This document shows, piece after piece, positions 8,738 through 16,240 of a stretch of 55,434 bases of DNA. The notes under the pieces are model-generated. The model saw nothing but the letters and a program-made list of their open reading frames with translations, did no database searches and was not told where the DNA came from. The translations under genes and the position numbers were made by a program. Position 1 is the stretch's first letter, and each line of letters opens with the position of its first letter. Source of the stretch: an uncultured Bacilli bacterium (lineage in GTDB: Bacteria; Bacillota_I; Bacilli_A; RF39; UBA660). Location of the stretch: the NCBI GenBank assembly GCA_934183185.1, contig CAKPSO010000006.1:1-55434 (forward strand), in the 5' to 3' direction.

Positions 8738-9157
8738 ATGGATTTATTGAATGATAAAGAAGAAAATGATTTTCAAACATTCTCTTGTGGTAACACAAAA
8801 GTTACATTTGATAATAATGGATATATTGTAAAAGCTAAGGGGTTCACATCCGTTATGTGGAGTAAACCAAATCAGGATGAAGAATTAATTGCAAACATAT
8901 AATTGAACTTGCAAAAATACTAAAAAAATATACAGCAAATTAGGAAAATTATATTAATTTTTTAGAAAATGTAGTTCTTAAATTTTATGAAAGGAATTCA
9001 AATAATAGTTTAACTAGGAATTGTCGTTCATGTCAAAATATGAGCTGTAGAGTTGAAAGTTGTTAAAAACCAGTTGATAATTGTGAAGGTTATATACATC
9101 ATGATGAAAAACAAGAACAACCAAAAAATATAGTTTTAACAAAAAAAGAAAGTAGGT
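8738..9157 (+). pseudogene. Broken gene with Cys-rich C-terminal segment
   Basis: From ATG 8738 (ribosome site AGGAGGA at 8726) an intact frame reads MDLLNDKEENDFQTF and stops at 8902. The coding pattern then continues in the next frame (IELAKILKKYTAN), interrupted by a TAG at 8940 and later a TAA at 9064. The last part holds NCRSCQNMSCRVESC and DNCEGYIH, a Cys-rich knuckle typical of small phage or island proteins. One frameshift plus two stops make this a pseudogene. The next gene follows in the same frame as the last piece. Confidence 0.6.
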
Positions 9158-9162
9158 ATCAA

Positions 9163-10068
9163 ATGAAAATTATTAGAAATGGTGTATGCTATATTGAAAG
9201 AGAAGATATTGATTTTATTGGAGTATTACCTCAAAACATTTGTAGTGTAATACAATGGGATGTATATTATTCAATAAAATTTAAATTGTTAAAATTGAAA
9301 GATAAAGAATCTGTTCAATATTTTTCGGATAAAGATTTTATATTAGATTATGATATGGTTAAAGATTTATCTACCCAAGAATTAGAAAAAATGAGAAAAG
9401 AAATAGAGAATAAATTGGAAAATCTATCTTTAAAATGGCTAAATGCATCAATAAATACTAGAGAAAAATTAGATAAAGATAAAGAATATAATTTTAATGT
9501 TAAGTCTTTAAAATATTATATAGAAAGTATTAAAAAATATATTAATAATAAGGAATTATATGATAGTGAAATATCTACATTATCTTTTAATAATTTTAAA
9601 AAAGTTGAATTAAAACGATATTCTGCAGTATCAAGAACAGAACCTGTTTCAAGAATACCTGTATCATCAAGTGAAATTGAAAAAGAACTATATGAAGTTA
9701 GAGTATTTAATGAAGATGATAGAAAAAATAATGAATCTTGTAAATTAGAACAACACAAAGCCTTACTATACATAGATGATGTATCTGAAAAATACTCAAA
9801 TGATATGGAAAATAATGTTTATTATGAATGCATATGTTTAGAATGTGGTAAACATAAAGATTATAAAATGTCTTTATCCGATAGAAGGCATATAATAAAA
9901 ACTAATTTATCGCCTATGGAAACTTTCATGTCATTTTATGAAGTAAGAAAAAGATATTTAGAATTAATAAAACAAAATTGTACAGTAGAAGAAATAATTG
10001 ATAATTTGAATTTTTTTTATAAAAAGAATCAAGAACAAGAACCGGTATTAATAAAAAAGAAAAACTAA
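9163..10068 (+). CDS. Unrecognised 301-residue protein with a possible zinc knuckle
   Basis: No family was recognised. The N-terminal half is a mixed domain (IIRNGVCYIEREDIDFIGV) followed by a long charged helix region (residues 70-140). Residues about 205-260 include EQHKALLYIDDV and CICLECGKHKDYKMS, a C-x-C-x2-C pattern that could bind zinc. The start has a moderate ribosome site (AGTAGG). It follows the decayed Cys-rich gene in frame, so it may itself be a surviving domain of a larger ancestral protein. Its last codons run to a bidirectional terminator region. Confidence 0.5.
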   Translation: MKIIRNGVCYIEREDIDFIGVLPQNICSVIQWDVYYSIKFKLLKLKDKESVQYFSDKDFILDYDMVKDLSTQELEKMRKEIENKLENLSLKWLNASINTREKLDKDKEYNFNVKSLKYYIESIKKYINNKELYDSEISTLSFNNFKKVELKRYSAVSRTEPVSRIPVSSSEIEKELYEVRVFNEDDRKNNESCKLEQHKALLYIDDVSEKYSNDMENNVYYECICLECGKHKDYKMSLSDRRHIIKTNLSPMETFMSFYEVRKRYLELIKQNCTVEEIIDNLNFFYKKNQEQEPVLIKKKN

Positions 10069-10126
10069 TTCTAGTTTAAGATTTCCATTAATTTTAAATT
10101 TTAGAGGGTTTGGGTTTTTCCCATAT

Positions 10127-10151
10127 TGAATTTGTCGGGAGGACGAATTCA
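10127..10151 (+). other. GC-rich hairpin of unknown function
   Basis: TGAATTTGTC and GACGAATTCA pair (9 of 10, one G-U) around a GGGAG loop. The surrounding 60 bases (from AGAGGGTTTGGG to GGGCTTGCTAGG) are much richer in G than anything nearby and carry no reading frame. A structured RNA or the trace of a mobile-element end are both possible. Confidence 0.35.
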
Positions 10152-10179
10152 GGGCTTGCTAGGACAATAATTTTAATAA

Positions 10180-10220
10180 AATAAGCATTAGTTTTTTTCA
10201 CTAATGCTTATTATTTTTTT
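10180..10220. terminator. Bidirectional terminator between convergent genes
   Basis: A 13-bp perfect stem, AATAAGCATTAGT with ACTAATGCTTATT, around a 7-base loop, followed by T7 on the plus strand and flanked by A/T-rich sequence on the other side. It ends the 9163-10068 transcript and overlaps the last codons of the minus-strand TnpV gene, so it serves both directions. Confidence 0.8.
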
Positions 10221-10473
10221 CATATAGTTTTTTATCTTTTTTCTTGTAGTTATTCATCATAGTTTCAAATTTTATATTACATTCATTACTTACCGAAGAA
10301 AGATAGTCAGTAAGTTGATTGTTCATTAGTAGGTTTCTATATAATTGTTTTTTATGTTTTTTAATATAATTTAGTTTTAATAATCCATATCTGTTGATAC
10401 TATTTGTGGTAGATGTAGTAATACCTAATTTAGGTATTAAATAATCGCCATTTTTAATATAATTAATTTTCAT
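10201..10473 (-). CDS. TnpV-like transposon-encoded protein
   Basis: The 90-residue minus-strand protein starts MKINYIKNGDYLIPKLGI and continues INRYGLLKLNYIKKHKKQLY with NNQLTDYLSSV. This is the pattern of the TnpV family: a (Y/F)-x-x-x-GDYxIP opening, a GKYG-R-x-KxxYLKEHR core and an LxxxGKLxxHL segment. TnpV proteins are small accessory proteins carried by clostridial transposons and integrative elements; their exact role is unclear. It ends about 25-30 residues earlier than typical members, inside the terminator stem, so it may be 3'-truncated. AAAGGAAAAAG is the ribosome site. Confidence 0.75.
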   Translation of the reverse strand: MKINYIKNGDYLIPKLGITTSTTNSINRYGLLKLNYIKKHKKQLYRNLLMNNQLTDYLSSVSNECNIKFETMMNNYKKKDKKLYEKNNKH

Positions 10474-10751
10474 ACTTTTTCCTTTCTTTGAAATAGTAAT
10501 TTTAGGTACCCATTTAGGTACTAAATTATTAAAATAGACTAATTATTATTAAATTTATTTAATTATTAATAAATGATTTTTGCTTTAAAATAAAGGATTT
10601 AATCAAATATGATTTAAAAATATACTAATTAAATTTTGCCACCTGAAGAGTCAGCAAAAGTTGGCCAATTTTTTGCTTTAACATTTATTTACAAAGTTTT
10701 ATAAAAATCAATAACTAAAATCAAGACACACTACCCATCAATTAACAATCA

Positions 10752-10898
10752 TTACTGATGGCTTGTTTTAGGACTTGATATATACCAATCACTATTTCTA
10801 TTACTAGTAGAGGAATTTAATACTTGTTGGCAAACAGTTAGAGTATGATTATTAAAATCAAAATGTTTCCATTGTAATCATCTTGCTAAGGTTCCACT
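10752..10898 (-). pseudogene. Tyrosine recombinase (phage integrase) remnant
   Basis: On the minus strand the translation reads SGTLAR, a stop, then LQWKHFDFNNHTLTVCQQV and SDWYISSPKTSHQ before a stop. In phage-type integrases of Gram-positive integrative elements the catalytic domain begins with a G-x-R-x-GE-x-x-AL-x-W-x-D-(I/F)-DF-x-N-x-T-L-x-V segment and continues to a P-KT-x-x-S-x-R segment; this stretch follows that layout closely. The flanking catalytic motifs (HxxR and Tyr) are absent and stops interrupt it, so only about 50 residues survive. Confidence 0.55.
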
Positions 10899-11032
10899 CT
10901 GTTATAAAACTTTCTAAGATTAAAATTCCATTGTTTTTCTGCAAAGCTTATTACCTCCTATATGTTCCGTAAAATATCGACATACGTCTATATTTTAACA
11001 TTTATCTTTAAATTTATTAATCATTTATCATT

Positions 11033-11071
11033 TCTATCAAAAAAGATAACTATTTTGTTTATAGTTATCTT
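11033..11071 (-). terminator. Terminator facing out of the sortase operon
   Basis: A perfect 10-bp stem (11043-11052 with 11062-11071, 9-base loop) is followed on the minus strand by T6. It lies about 290 bases beyond the sortase stop codon, with IS debris in between, so it may have belonged to the inserted element or may end the sortase transcript. Confidence 0.65.
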
Positions 11072-11199
11072 GCTTAATACTTGCTTAAATTCTACTTAAA
11101 GTTCAAAGCTATCAGATTTATTATGCCCTTTTTCTTTAATGAGTAGGTATTTTATAGTAGGGTATTTCTGCATATTTAAATAATTCCATTTCTTTTTAA

Positions 11200-11350
11200 T
11201 TATCTTTAGCTACATCGAATACATCATTTTTTGTAAATATATATTGATTATAATTTCTCTAACTGCATCAGCAGTTTTTTGCGTAACAAAAAAACAATTA
11301 AGGTTTCAAAGTATCATGGCTAGATTCTATTTACACAGAATTTTTTACAC
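11200..11350 (-). mobile_element. Possible IS256-family end and transposase start remnant
   Basis: On the minus strand, GTGTGTAAAAAATTCTGTGT (within 11328-11351) resembles the terminal repeats of IS256-family elements, and about 60-110 bases further in a frame reads KTADAVREIIINIYLQKMM. This is similar in spacing and character to the N-terminus of IS256-type transposases, which have a (T/D)-x-D-(V/I)-x-x-A-(I/L) opening followed by a helix ending in MM. The similarity is short and stops follow, so confidence is low. Confidence 0.35.
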
Positions 11351-11354
11351 ACTC

Positions 11355-12170
11355 TTATTTTGCTTCACGTTTTATAAGTTTAGCATGAACTACCATTTTC
11401 TCACTACTGTTATAACATGTAGAAAGTGTTAAAATATTGTCAGTACTGTTAATATTCGTATTAAAATTATAAGCACTTCTGTTTTTTATAATATCTAAAA
11501 ATGCCTGATAACTATTATCATCATCAAATTCAGTTTGTATATAGTCACTAGTAGTAGGTATGTGATAAGCACTAAATATTTGCCATAAAGAATTTTCTTG
11601 CTCTGTAGAAATCTTAATTACAAAGTTATTAGTATCATTTAACCATCCATTATTAAGAACATACTTTAATGTACCAAACATAGTATTATCGTCTCTACCA
11701 TGAGCATATATAATAGTATTTTTATTACTTGTACCATTATTTCTATAATCTAGAAATACCCACCCAGATTTATTATAGGATTTATTAAAAGAATGATTTA
11801 AATAATATTTATTATCCGTAGTTTGAACAAAAGGATAATTTATATTAGTGCCATTTATTTTAATCCATCCCTTAACGTTATTATTAATACTTTTAAGTTC
11901 AGAAAAATTAACATCTATCATATTCATCTTTATATAATCCCAATATGGATTAGATGCAGGAACTTCTATATTTGGTTCTATAATTTCAGTATTAGTATTA
12001 TCCTCTTTCTCCTGTATTACTGTTTTACTATTTATATTATCTATTTCCTTATGAGTATTATTAGAATCAATCTTCCAACCTATTATATTTATAATAGAGA
12101 CAATTAGCATAGTAGTAAAAAGTAGTATCAGTAATATCATAATAATTTTTTTTAATTTAAACTTTTTCAT
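11355..12170 (-). CDS. srtB: Class B sortase
   Basis: The 271-residue protein has an N-terminal membrane anchor (residues 8-32), a linker and a sortase domain. INYPFVQTTDNKYYLNHSF is the class B strand-loop, IIYAHGRDDN carries the catalytic His, and ILTLSTCYN the catalytic Cys. Sortases cleave a sorting signal of a secreted protein and join it to the cell wall or to pili. The usual Arg after the Cys (R-x-V-V-x-A) is Lys here (EKMVVHAKLI), which is odd. It overlaps the upstream regulator by 14 bases, so the two are translationally coupled. No sorting-signal motif (LPxTG or NPQTN) was seen in the complete proteins of this window. IS debris begins just after its stop. Confidence 0.9.
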   Translation of the reverse strand: MKKFKLKKIIMILLILLFTTMLIVSIINIIGWKIDSNNTHKEIDNINSKTVIQEKEDNTNTEIIEPNIEVPASNPYWDYIKMNMIDVNFSELKSINNNVKGWIKINGTNINYPFVQTTDNKYYLNHSFNKSYNKSGWVFLDYRNNGTSNKNTIIYAHGRDDNTMFGTLKYVLNNGWLNDTNNFVIKISTEQENSLWQIFSAYHIPTTSDYIQTEFDDDNSYQAFLDIIKNRSAYNFNTNINSTDNILTLSTCYNSSEKMVVHAKLIKREAK

Positions 12171-13905
12171 TGCTTTCCCTCACTATTGGTTTAAAATTTC
12201 TAATAGCATCTACTAATTTAGGATGCCTAATAACAAAGTGGATTATTGGATTAGAACTTTTAGAAATTATAACATAATTATTTTCTAATATAGTAACTGT
12301 AATATTTTTAAATGTTCTATCATTAACTATATATACACTATAATTACTATTTTTTTCTGCATATTTAGTTGTAGAGTTTAAATGTTCTAAGTAATCATCA
12401 TAAGTATATTTAATTTTTTTTGTATAAAACATATTATCTAAAGTAAGATAAATATATTCATTATCGAATTCTTTTTCACTTACCTCAAAAATATTATCAG
12501 TTATTTTATTATTTTGTAGTATTGCGTAAATATTATTTTTTTCATCATTTTTATACTTTATTATTTTAGTAATTTCTTCCCTACAAATATTATTTTCCAC
12601 AAGAATTTTTTCAAGTAATTTATCAGTTAAAGTAAATAGGGGAAGTGAGTTTAAATATCTAACTCTATTTCCATTAACCTTTGCATCTTTTAATAAAAAT
12701 GTCTTGTAGCTACTATTATCTTTTTCGTTATAAATATCCATAAGTGAATTAGCCTTACTAAGAATTAACTTAGCTTTATCCTTGTAATATTCTACTTCTC
12801 GTTTAGTACTAGTTAAATAATATTTTCCTTTATCATGATTGCTTATGATACATTCACCAGTTAATGCAATATTACCAGACACATAGTTAAAGTGGTGATA
12901 AATACTATTTTTAACCTCCTTTAAGTAGTAAGGCGATACTTGACCTGTCATATATATAGGTATCCAGCTTTCTAGCCCCAACATCATTTCATTAAATGGC
13001 CTATCTAGATTATGTATTATATTTAAATGAAGTCCTTTTTTCAAACACATAGCAATCGCAAACATCCACTTTTTTCCAAACTCAACATCATGAGCCATAT
13101 CTTCCATCGGCATATCACTACACATAAAAATATCATCTTGAGATTTAGATAATACAGTACTCTTAAAGAAGTCTAATTCTCCCTTTTTCATTTCTTCAAT
13201 GCCATAATAATTTTTATTTTTAATCTTATAAAATGGTAAAGTTGGAACCTTTAATTTATCAAACTTTATTGCCTTTATATAATCATTTAAATTAAATTCA
13301 TCAAGATTAGTTAAAAAATGATCAATATAATTACTATCAATACTATCATTATTACTGTTATTAATTAACCAATTATATAATGAAACTTCTAAATTCTTAT
13401 TGCTTATACTATCATTACATTCCAAAATTGTAGTAAGAACTTTTCTATCATCATCACTATTATATTTACTTAAAATATAATTGCAGACTTTATTAGCAAA
13501 ATCGATAGGATCAGACGGTTTAGTCTTACCATATCTTATTCTAGAAATATGTGATGAATCAAACACAATATACTTTGACATATCACTAATATTAATATTA
13601 AAAATCTGTATTAATTTATTTAATTTACTACTTAGATTATTATAATCAAAAGAGTCAGCTTCATTAATAGACTTAGTTAAATCATCAATTATATCATTCC
13701 TCTTATAATTTATTTTTTTATCTATAGAAATCTTATATATAGCAGTAGCAAGATTTTTTAATTGTTTACTATTAATATTTGGTGTTCTTTCACCACTTCT
13801 ATATCTACTAATAACTGGCTGTGATATTCCTGATTCGACTGATAAATCCTTTGAACTGCAGTTTAATTCATTTATATAGTAATTTAATCTATCTTTAAAA
13901 GACAT
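12157..13905 (-). CDS. Large transcription regulator with two helix-turn-helix domains
   Basis: The 582-residue protein begins with a Cro/C1-type helix-turn-helix: DLSVESGISQPVISRYRSGE (residues 20-39) and PNINSKQLKNLATAI. A second such unit is at about residues 100-130 (DMSKYIVFDSSHISRIRYGK then KPSDPIDFANKV). The remaining 440 residues are soluble and unrecognised (for example KKWMFAIAMCLKKGLHLNIIHNLDRPFNE) and may sense a ligand. It heads the minus-strand operon with the sortase and faces a plus-strand pair of anchored proteins. The 35-bp inverted repeat at 13966-14000 between them is its likely binding site (inference). Confidence 0.75.
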   Translation of the reverse strand: MSFKDRLNYYINELNCSSKDLSVESGISQPVISRYRSGERTPNINSKQLKNLATAIYKISIDKKINYKRNDIIDDLTKSINEADSFDYNNLSSKLNKLIQIFNINISDMSKYIVFDSSHISRIRYGKTKPSDPIDFANKVCNYILSKYNSDDDRKVLTTILECNDSISNKNLEVSLYNWLINNSNNDSIDSNYIDHFLTNLDEFNLNDYIKAIKFDKLKVPTLPFYKIKNKNYYGIEEMKKGELDFFKSTVLSKSQDDIFMCSDMPMEDMAHDVEFGKKWMFAIAMCLKKGLHLNIIHNLDRPFNEMMLGLESWIPIYMTGQVSPYYLKEVKNSIYHHFNYVSGNIALTGECIISNHDKGKYYLTSTKREVEYYKDKAKLILSKANSLMDIYNEKDNSSYKTFLLKDAKVNGNRVRYLNSLPLFTLTDKLLEKILVENNICREEITKIIKYKNDEKNNIYAILQNNKITDNIFEVSEKEFDNEYIYLTLDNMFYTKKIKYTYDDYLEHLNSTTKYAEKNSNYSVYIVNDRTFKNITVTILENNYVIISKSSNPIIHFVIRHPKLVDAIRNFKPIVRESNEKV

Positions 13906-13965
13906 AAACCATCACCTCTACACAAATTATATAATATTTGCAACAATAATAATAGATAAATTATA

Positions 13966-14000
13966 AGTTGTCAGTAAAAACAATGTTTTATCCGACAACT
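13966..14000. promoter_or_regulatory. Imperfect 16-bp inverted repeat, candidate operator
   Basis: AGTTGTCAGTAAAAAC and GTTTTATCCGACAACT are inverted with 13 of 16 matches around a 3-base centre. It lies between the divergent regulator (start at 13905) and the anchored-protein gene (start at 14057), directly upstream of a TATAGT box at 14008-14013. Its position and symmetry suggest binding of the double-HTH regulator to control both transcripts. Confidence 0.6.
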
Positions 14001-14056
14001 AAATTGCTATAGTATAGAAATTAAAATAAAATAATTATAAAGTATAGGAGGAGTAT

Positions 14057-15139
14057 ATGAAAAAAATCAAAAATAAAAATATATTAATAGCTACTATTGC
14101 CATATTAATAGTAATTGTGGGGGTTATTTATATGTTACCAAAATTATCATCGAATAGTAATGAACCAAGTGCTGAACCAAATTCTAAATCAAAATTTGTA
14201 ATAAAGGAAAGTGAAACTAAAACTATTAAATATACTGAGTTTAACAATGGCTTAATTAAAATGAAAGTACCGGAAGGTTGGAAGGTAGATACAATAGGTG
14301 ACTACATTCATTACACAGTTAAAGCATATGATCCTGAAAAACCATCTTATCAGTTTTTCTTTAATTTAAAGACAGAAGGATACAATAAGTCAGAAGATGC
14401 TAAGGCCTTTCAACAAAGATATTATCCAAATAGCATGTTTGCTAAAACTTCGGTAATAGCTACTAAAGATACAGAGGGCTTCTATAAGATATTTAATGAT
14501 CTAGGTACTTTAAATAATACCAGCACTTTTACATTCCCGACTTTAAATGACTTTACTATAGTTGAAAATTTAGGAACAGGATTATTAGGGGGAGACATTT
14601 TAAGAGCAACATTTAAAGATTTATCTGGAACAGAAGCAGAAGGGTTATTTACAGCTTATGTGTATGATGCTGGAACATATTATGTACCTGAAAATATAAT
14701 TTCTGGAAAACAAATTGATATATACTATCTAAATGTATATGATACAATATTTGTTACAGCACCAAAAGATGAATTTATAGATTGGCAAGATACCCTAAAC
14801 TCTGTTGCTTCATCATTAGAATTTACTGATACATTTTTAAATGGTTTTAATAGTCAACAAGATGCAGTAATGAAAAATTTTCAAAGTGTTAGAAATATAT
14901 GTAACCAGATATCTGATGGCATTATGGATTCCTGGGAAAAAAGAAGTACTAGTTACGATATAATGAGTCAAAAACAGAGTGATGCAACTCTAGGATATGA
15001 AAGAGTTTATGATACAGAAACTAACGAAGTATATAAAGCGTATAATGGCTTTACTGATGATTATGATGGTAAAAGATATAAATCTATAACAGATGATATG
15101 TATACTAAAGAAACATCTGGATATATTGAAAAAAGGTAG
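14057..15139 (+). CDS. Membrane-anchored extracytoplasmic protein of unknown function
   Basis: A 360-residue protein with a short positive N-terminus, one membrane helix (residues 10-29) and a Ser/Asn-rich linker, so the bulk is outside the cell. There is no lipobox Cys. The first part of the domain has KMKVPEGWKVDTIGD, a beta-strand opening common in extracytoplasmic proteins, and the C-terminal third has QSVRNICNQISDGIMDSWEK and a Tyr-rich tail. AGGAGGAG is an excellent ribosome site. It is divergent from the sortase operon and 5 bases ahead of another anchored protein, so they form an operon that may share the regulator. Confidence 0.65.
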   Translation: MKKIKNKNILIATIAILIVIVGVIYMLPKLSSNSNEPSAEPNSKSKFVIKESETKTIKYTEFNNGLIKMKVPEGWKVDTIGDYIHYTVKAYDPEKPSYQFFFNLKTEGYNKSEDAKAFQQRYYPNSMFAKTSVIATKDTEGFYKIFNDLGTLNNTSTFTFPTLNDFTIVENLGTGLLGGDILRATFKDLSGTEAEGLFTAYVYDAGTYYVPENIISGKQIDIYYLNVYDTIFVTAPKDEFIDWQDTLNSVASSLEFTDTFLNGFNSQQDAVMKNFQSVRNICNQISDGIMDSWEKRSTSYDIMSQKQSDATLGYERVYDTETNEVYKAYNGFTDDYDGKRYKSITDDMYTKETSGYIEKR

Positions 15140-15144
15140 TTAAT

Positions 15145-16110
15145 ATGAAGACTAAAAAAATAATTTATATCACATGTATTTTACTAGTTTTACTTATAGC
15201 TATTATAACTTCTGTTTTACTAATAACTAATAATAAAACTGCTAGTAAGGATAATAAAGATAATCATGATAATAAAATTAGTGAACCAACTAATTTAATT
15301 GAAGCTATTTTAAAGAAAAATAATAAGTCCAAGGATGAATCTACTTATAAAAAAATATCTGGTGGTAAAATACTAAATGAAAATACTTGCTTCAGAAATT
15401 ATGCGTTTATAAGTAATAATTCTATTTATATTTATAACCCTCAAAAATTAAATAATGGTGAATTTGAATATAAAAAAGTTTATGATATTCCAGAAAATAT
15501 TAAAGCAATGAATATACAACCAGGATTTGGAGCTGATATTAAGTTTATTGATTATAATGATACAATATACACCTTAGAAGATAATAATTTAGATAATAAC
15601 GTAAGAGATTCCTATGACATGTATCAAAATGCAGCATACAGTTTAAGTAATTCCTTAAAGTGGGAGTATTCAACAGAGTTTCTTGGTAAAAAGATAGACT
15701 ATGATTTTATATCTAGCTATGCATATGCAAAAGATAATATTCTATATGGTATAAGTTATGGTAATAATAAATATCCTAACATCGAAAAAGCAAGTGGTAA
15801 CTATGAGAGTGAAAAAATAGTTAGAATCTATAATGAAAGAATATTAAAAACTGATAAAGCTTTTTATGAGATAGTTAGATATTATGATAGTAAATTAAAT
15901 AAAGAAATAACTACTACTATGAAAATAAAATTACTAAGTAAATATTATAATGAAATATTAACATTTACCTACAAATACGTAATACTAAAAGATTATACAT
16001 TAATTCCAATAAATGATACTATGGAAAATAGGATTCACACCTACCAGGATAATTATTTTATAAGTGGTTTTAATAGCCAAGAAGAGATACCTACAGTATT
16101 TGAAGAATAA
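15145..16110 (+). CDS. Membrane-anchored protein of unknown function
   Basis: The 321-residue protein has an N-terminal membrane helix (residues 4-27), a Lys/Asn/Asp-rich linker and an extracytoplasmic region with many Tyr and Asn. No family was recognised. The frame starts 5 bases after the previous stop with only a weak ribosome site (AAAAAGGTAG), so it is probably translated from the same message. It ends close to a strong terminator at 16130-16176. Confidence 0.6.
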   Translation: MKTKKIIYITCILLVLLIAIITSVLLITNNKTASKDNKDNHDNKISEPTNLIEAILKKNNKSKDESTYKKISGGKILNENTCFRNYAFISNNSIYIYNPQKLNNGEFEYKKVYDIPENIKAMNIQPGFGADIKFIDYNDTIYTLEDNNLDNNVRDSYDMYQNAAYSLSNSLKWEYSTEFLGKKIDYDFISSYAYAKDNILYGISYGNNKYPNIEKASGNYESEKIVRIYNERILKTDKAFYEIVRYYDSKLNKEITTTMKIKLLSKYYNEILTFTYKYVILKDYTLIPINDTMENRIHTYQDNYFISGFNSQEEIPTVFEE

Positions 16111-16129
16111 AATTTTAATACTATAATAG

Positions 16130-16176
16130 CTGAATTTAAAAAATTACTTAGGTAAAATGATAAATTCAGTTTTTTT
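16130..16176 (+). terminator. Terminator of the two-gene anchored-protein operon
   Basis: CTGAATTTA and TAAATTCAG form a 9-bp stem around a 22-base loop, followed by T7. It lies 20 bases after the stop codon of the 321-residue protein and upstream of the proS promoter. Confidence 0.7.
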
Positions 16177-16190
16177 CTATTCAAATTTTC

Positions 16191-16219
16191 TTCTCAAAAT
16201 CATAAATTTAATATATAAT
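16191..16219 (+). promoter_or_regulatory. Sigma-A promoter of proS
   Basis: TTCTCA, a 17-base spacer and TATAAT (16214-16219) lie 22 bases upstream of the proS start codon. The -10 box is perfect, and the -35 box matches 4 of 6 positions. Confidence 0.6.
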
Positions 16220-16240
16220 CTTAACTAGGGATGTGAAAAT

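Larger units (their letters stand above)
10474..11354. other. 880-bp region of mobile-element debris
   Basis: No intact gene was found. From left to right it holds the TnpV upstream region (with a direct repeat TTAGGTAC at about 10502 and 10519), a tyrosine-recombinase remnant on the minus strand (10752-10898), a minus-strand terminator (11036-11071), and an IS256-like fragment with a terminal-repeat-like end (about 11200-11350) just outside the sortase gene. Together they mark the boundary between the accessory island and the chromosomal backbone. Confidence 0.55.

Noticed and set aside
9516..9773. Minus-strand frame of 85 codons
   Set aside because: It lies wholly inside the 301-residue gene on the opposite strand, has no ribosome site and no family resemblance.
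11244..11432. Plus-strand frame across the end of the sortase gene
   Set aside because: It runs antisense to the sortase C-terminus and IS debris and has no start signal.
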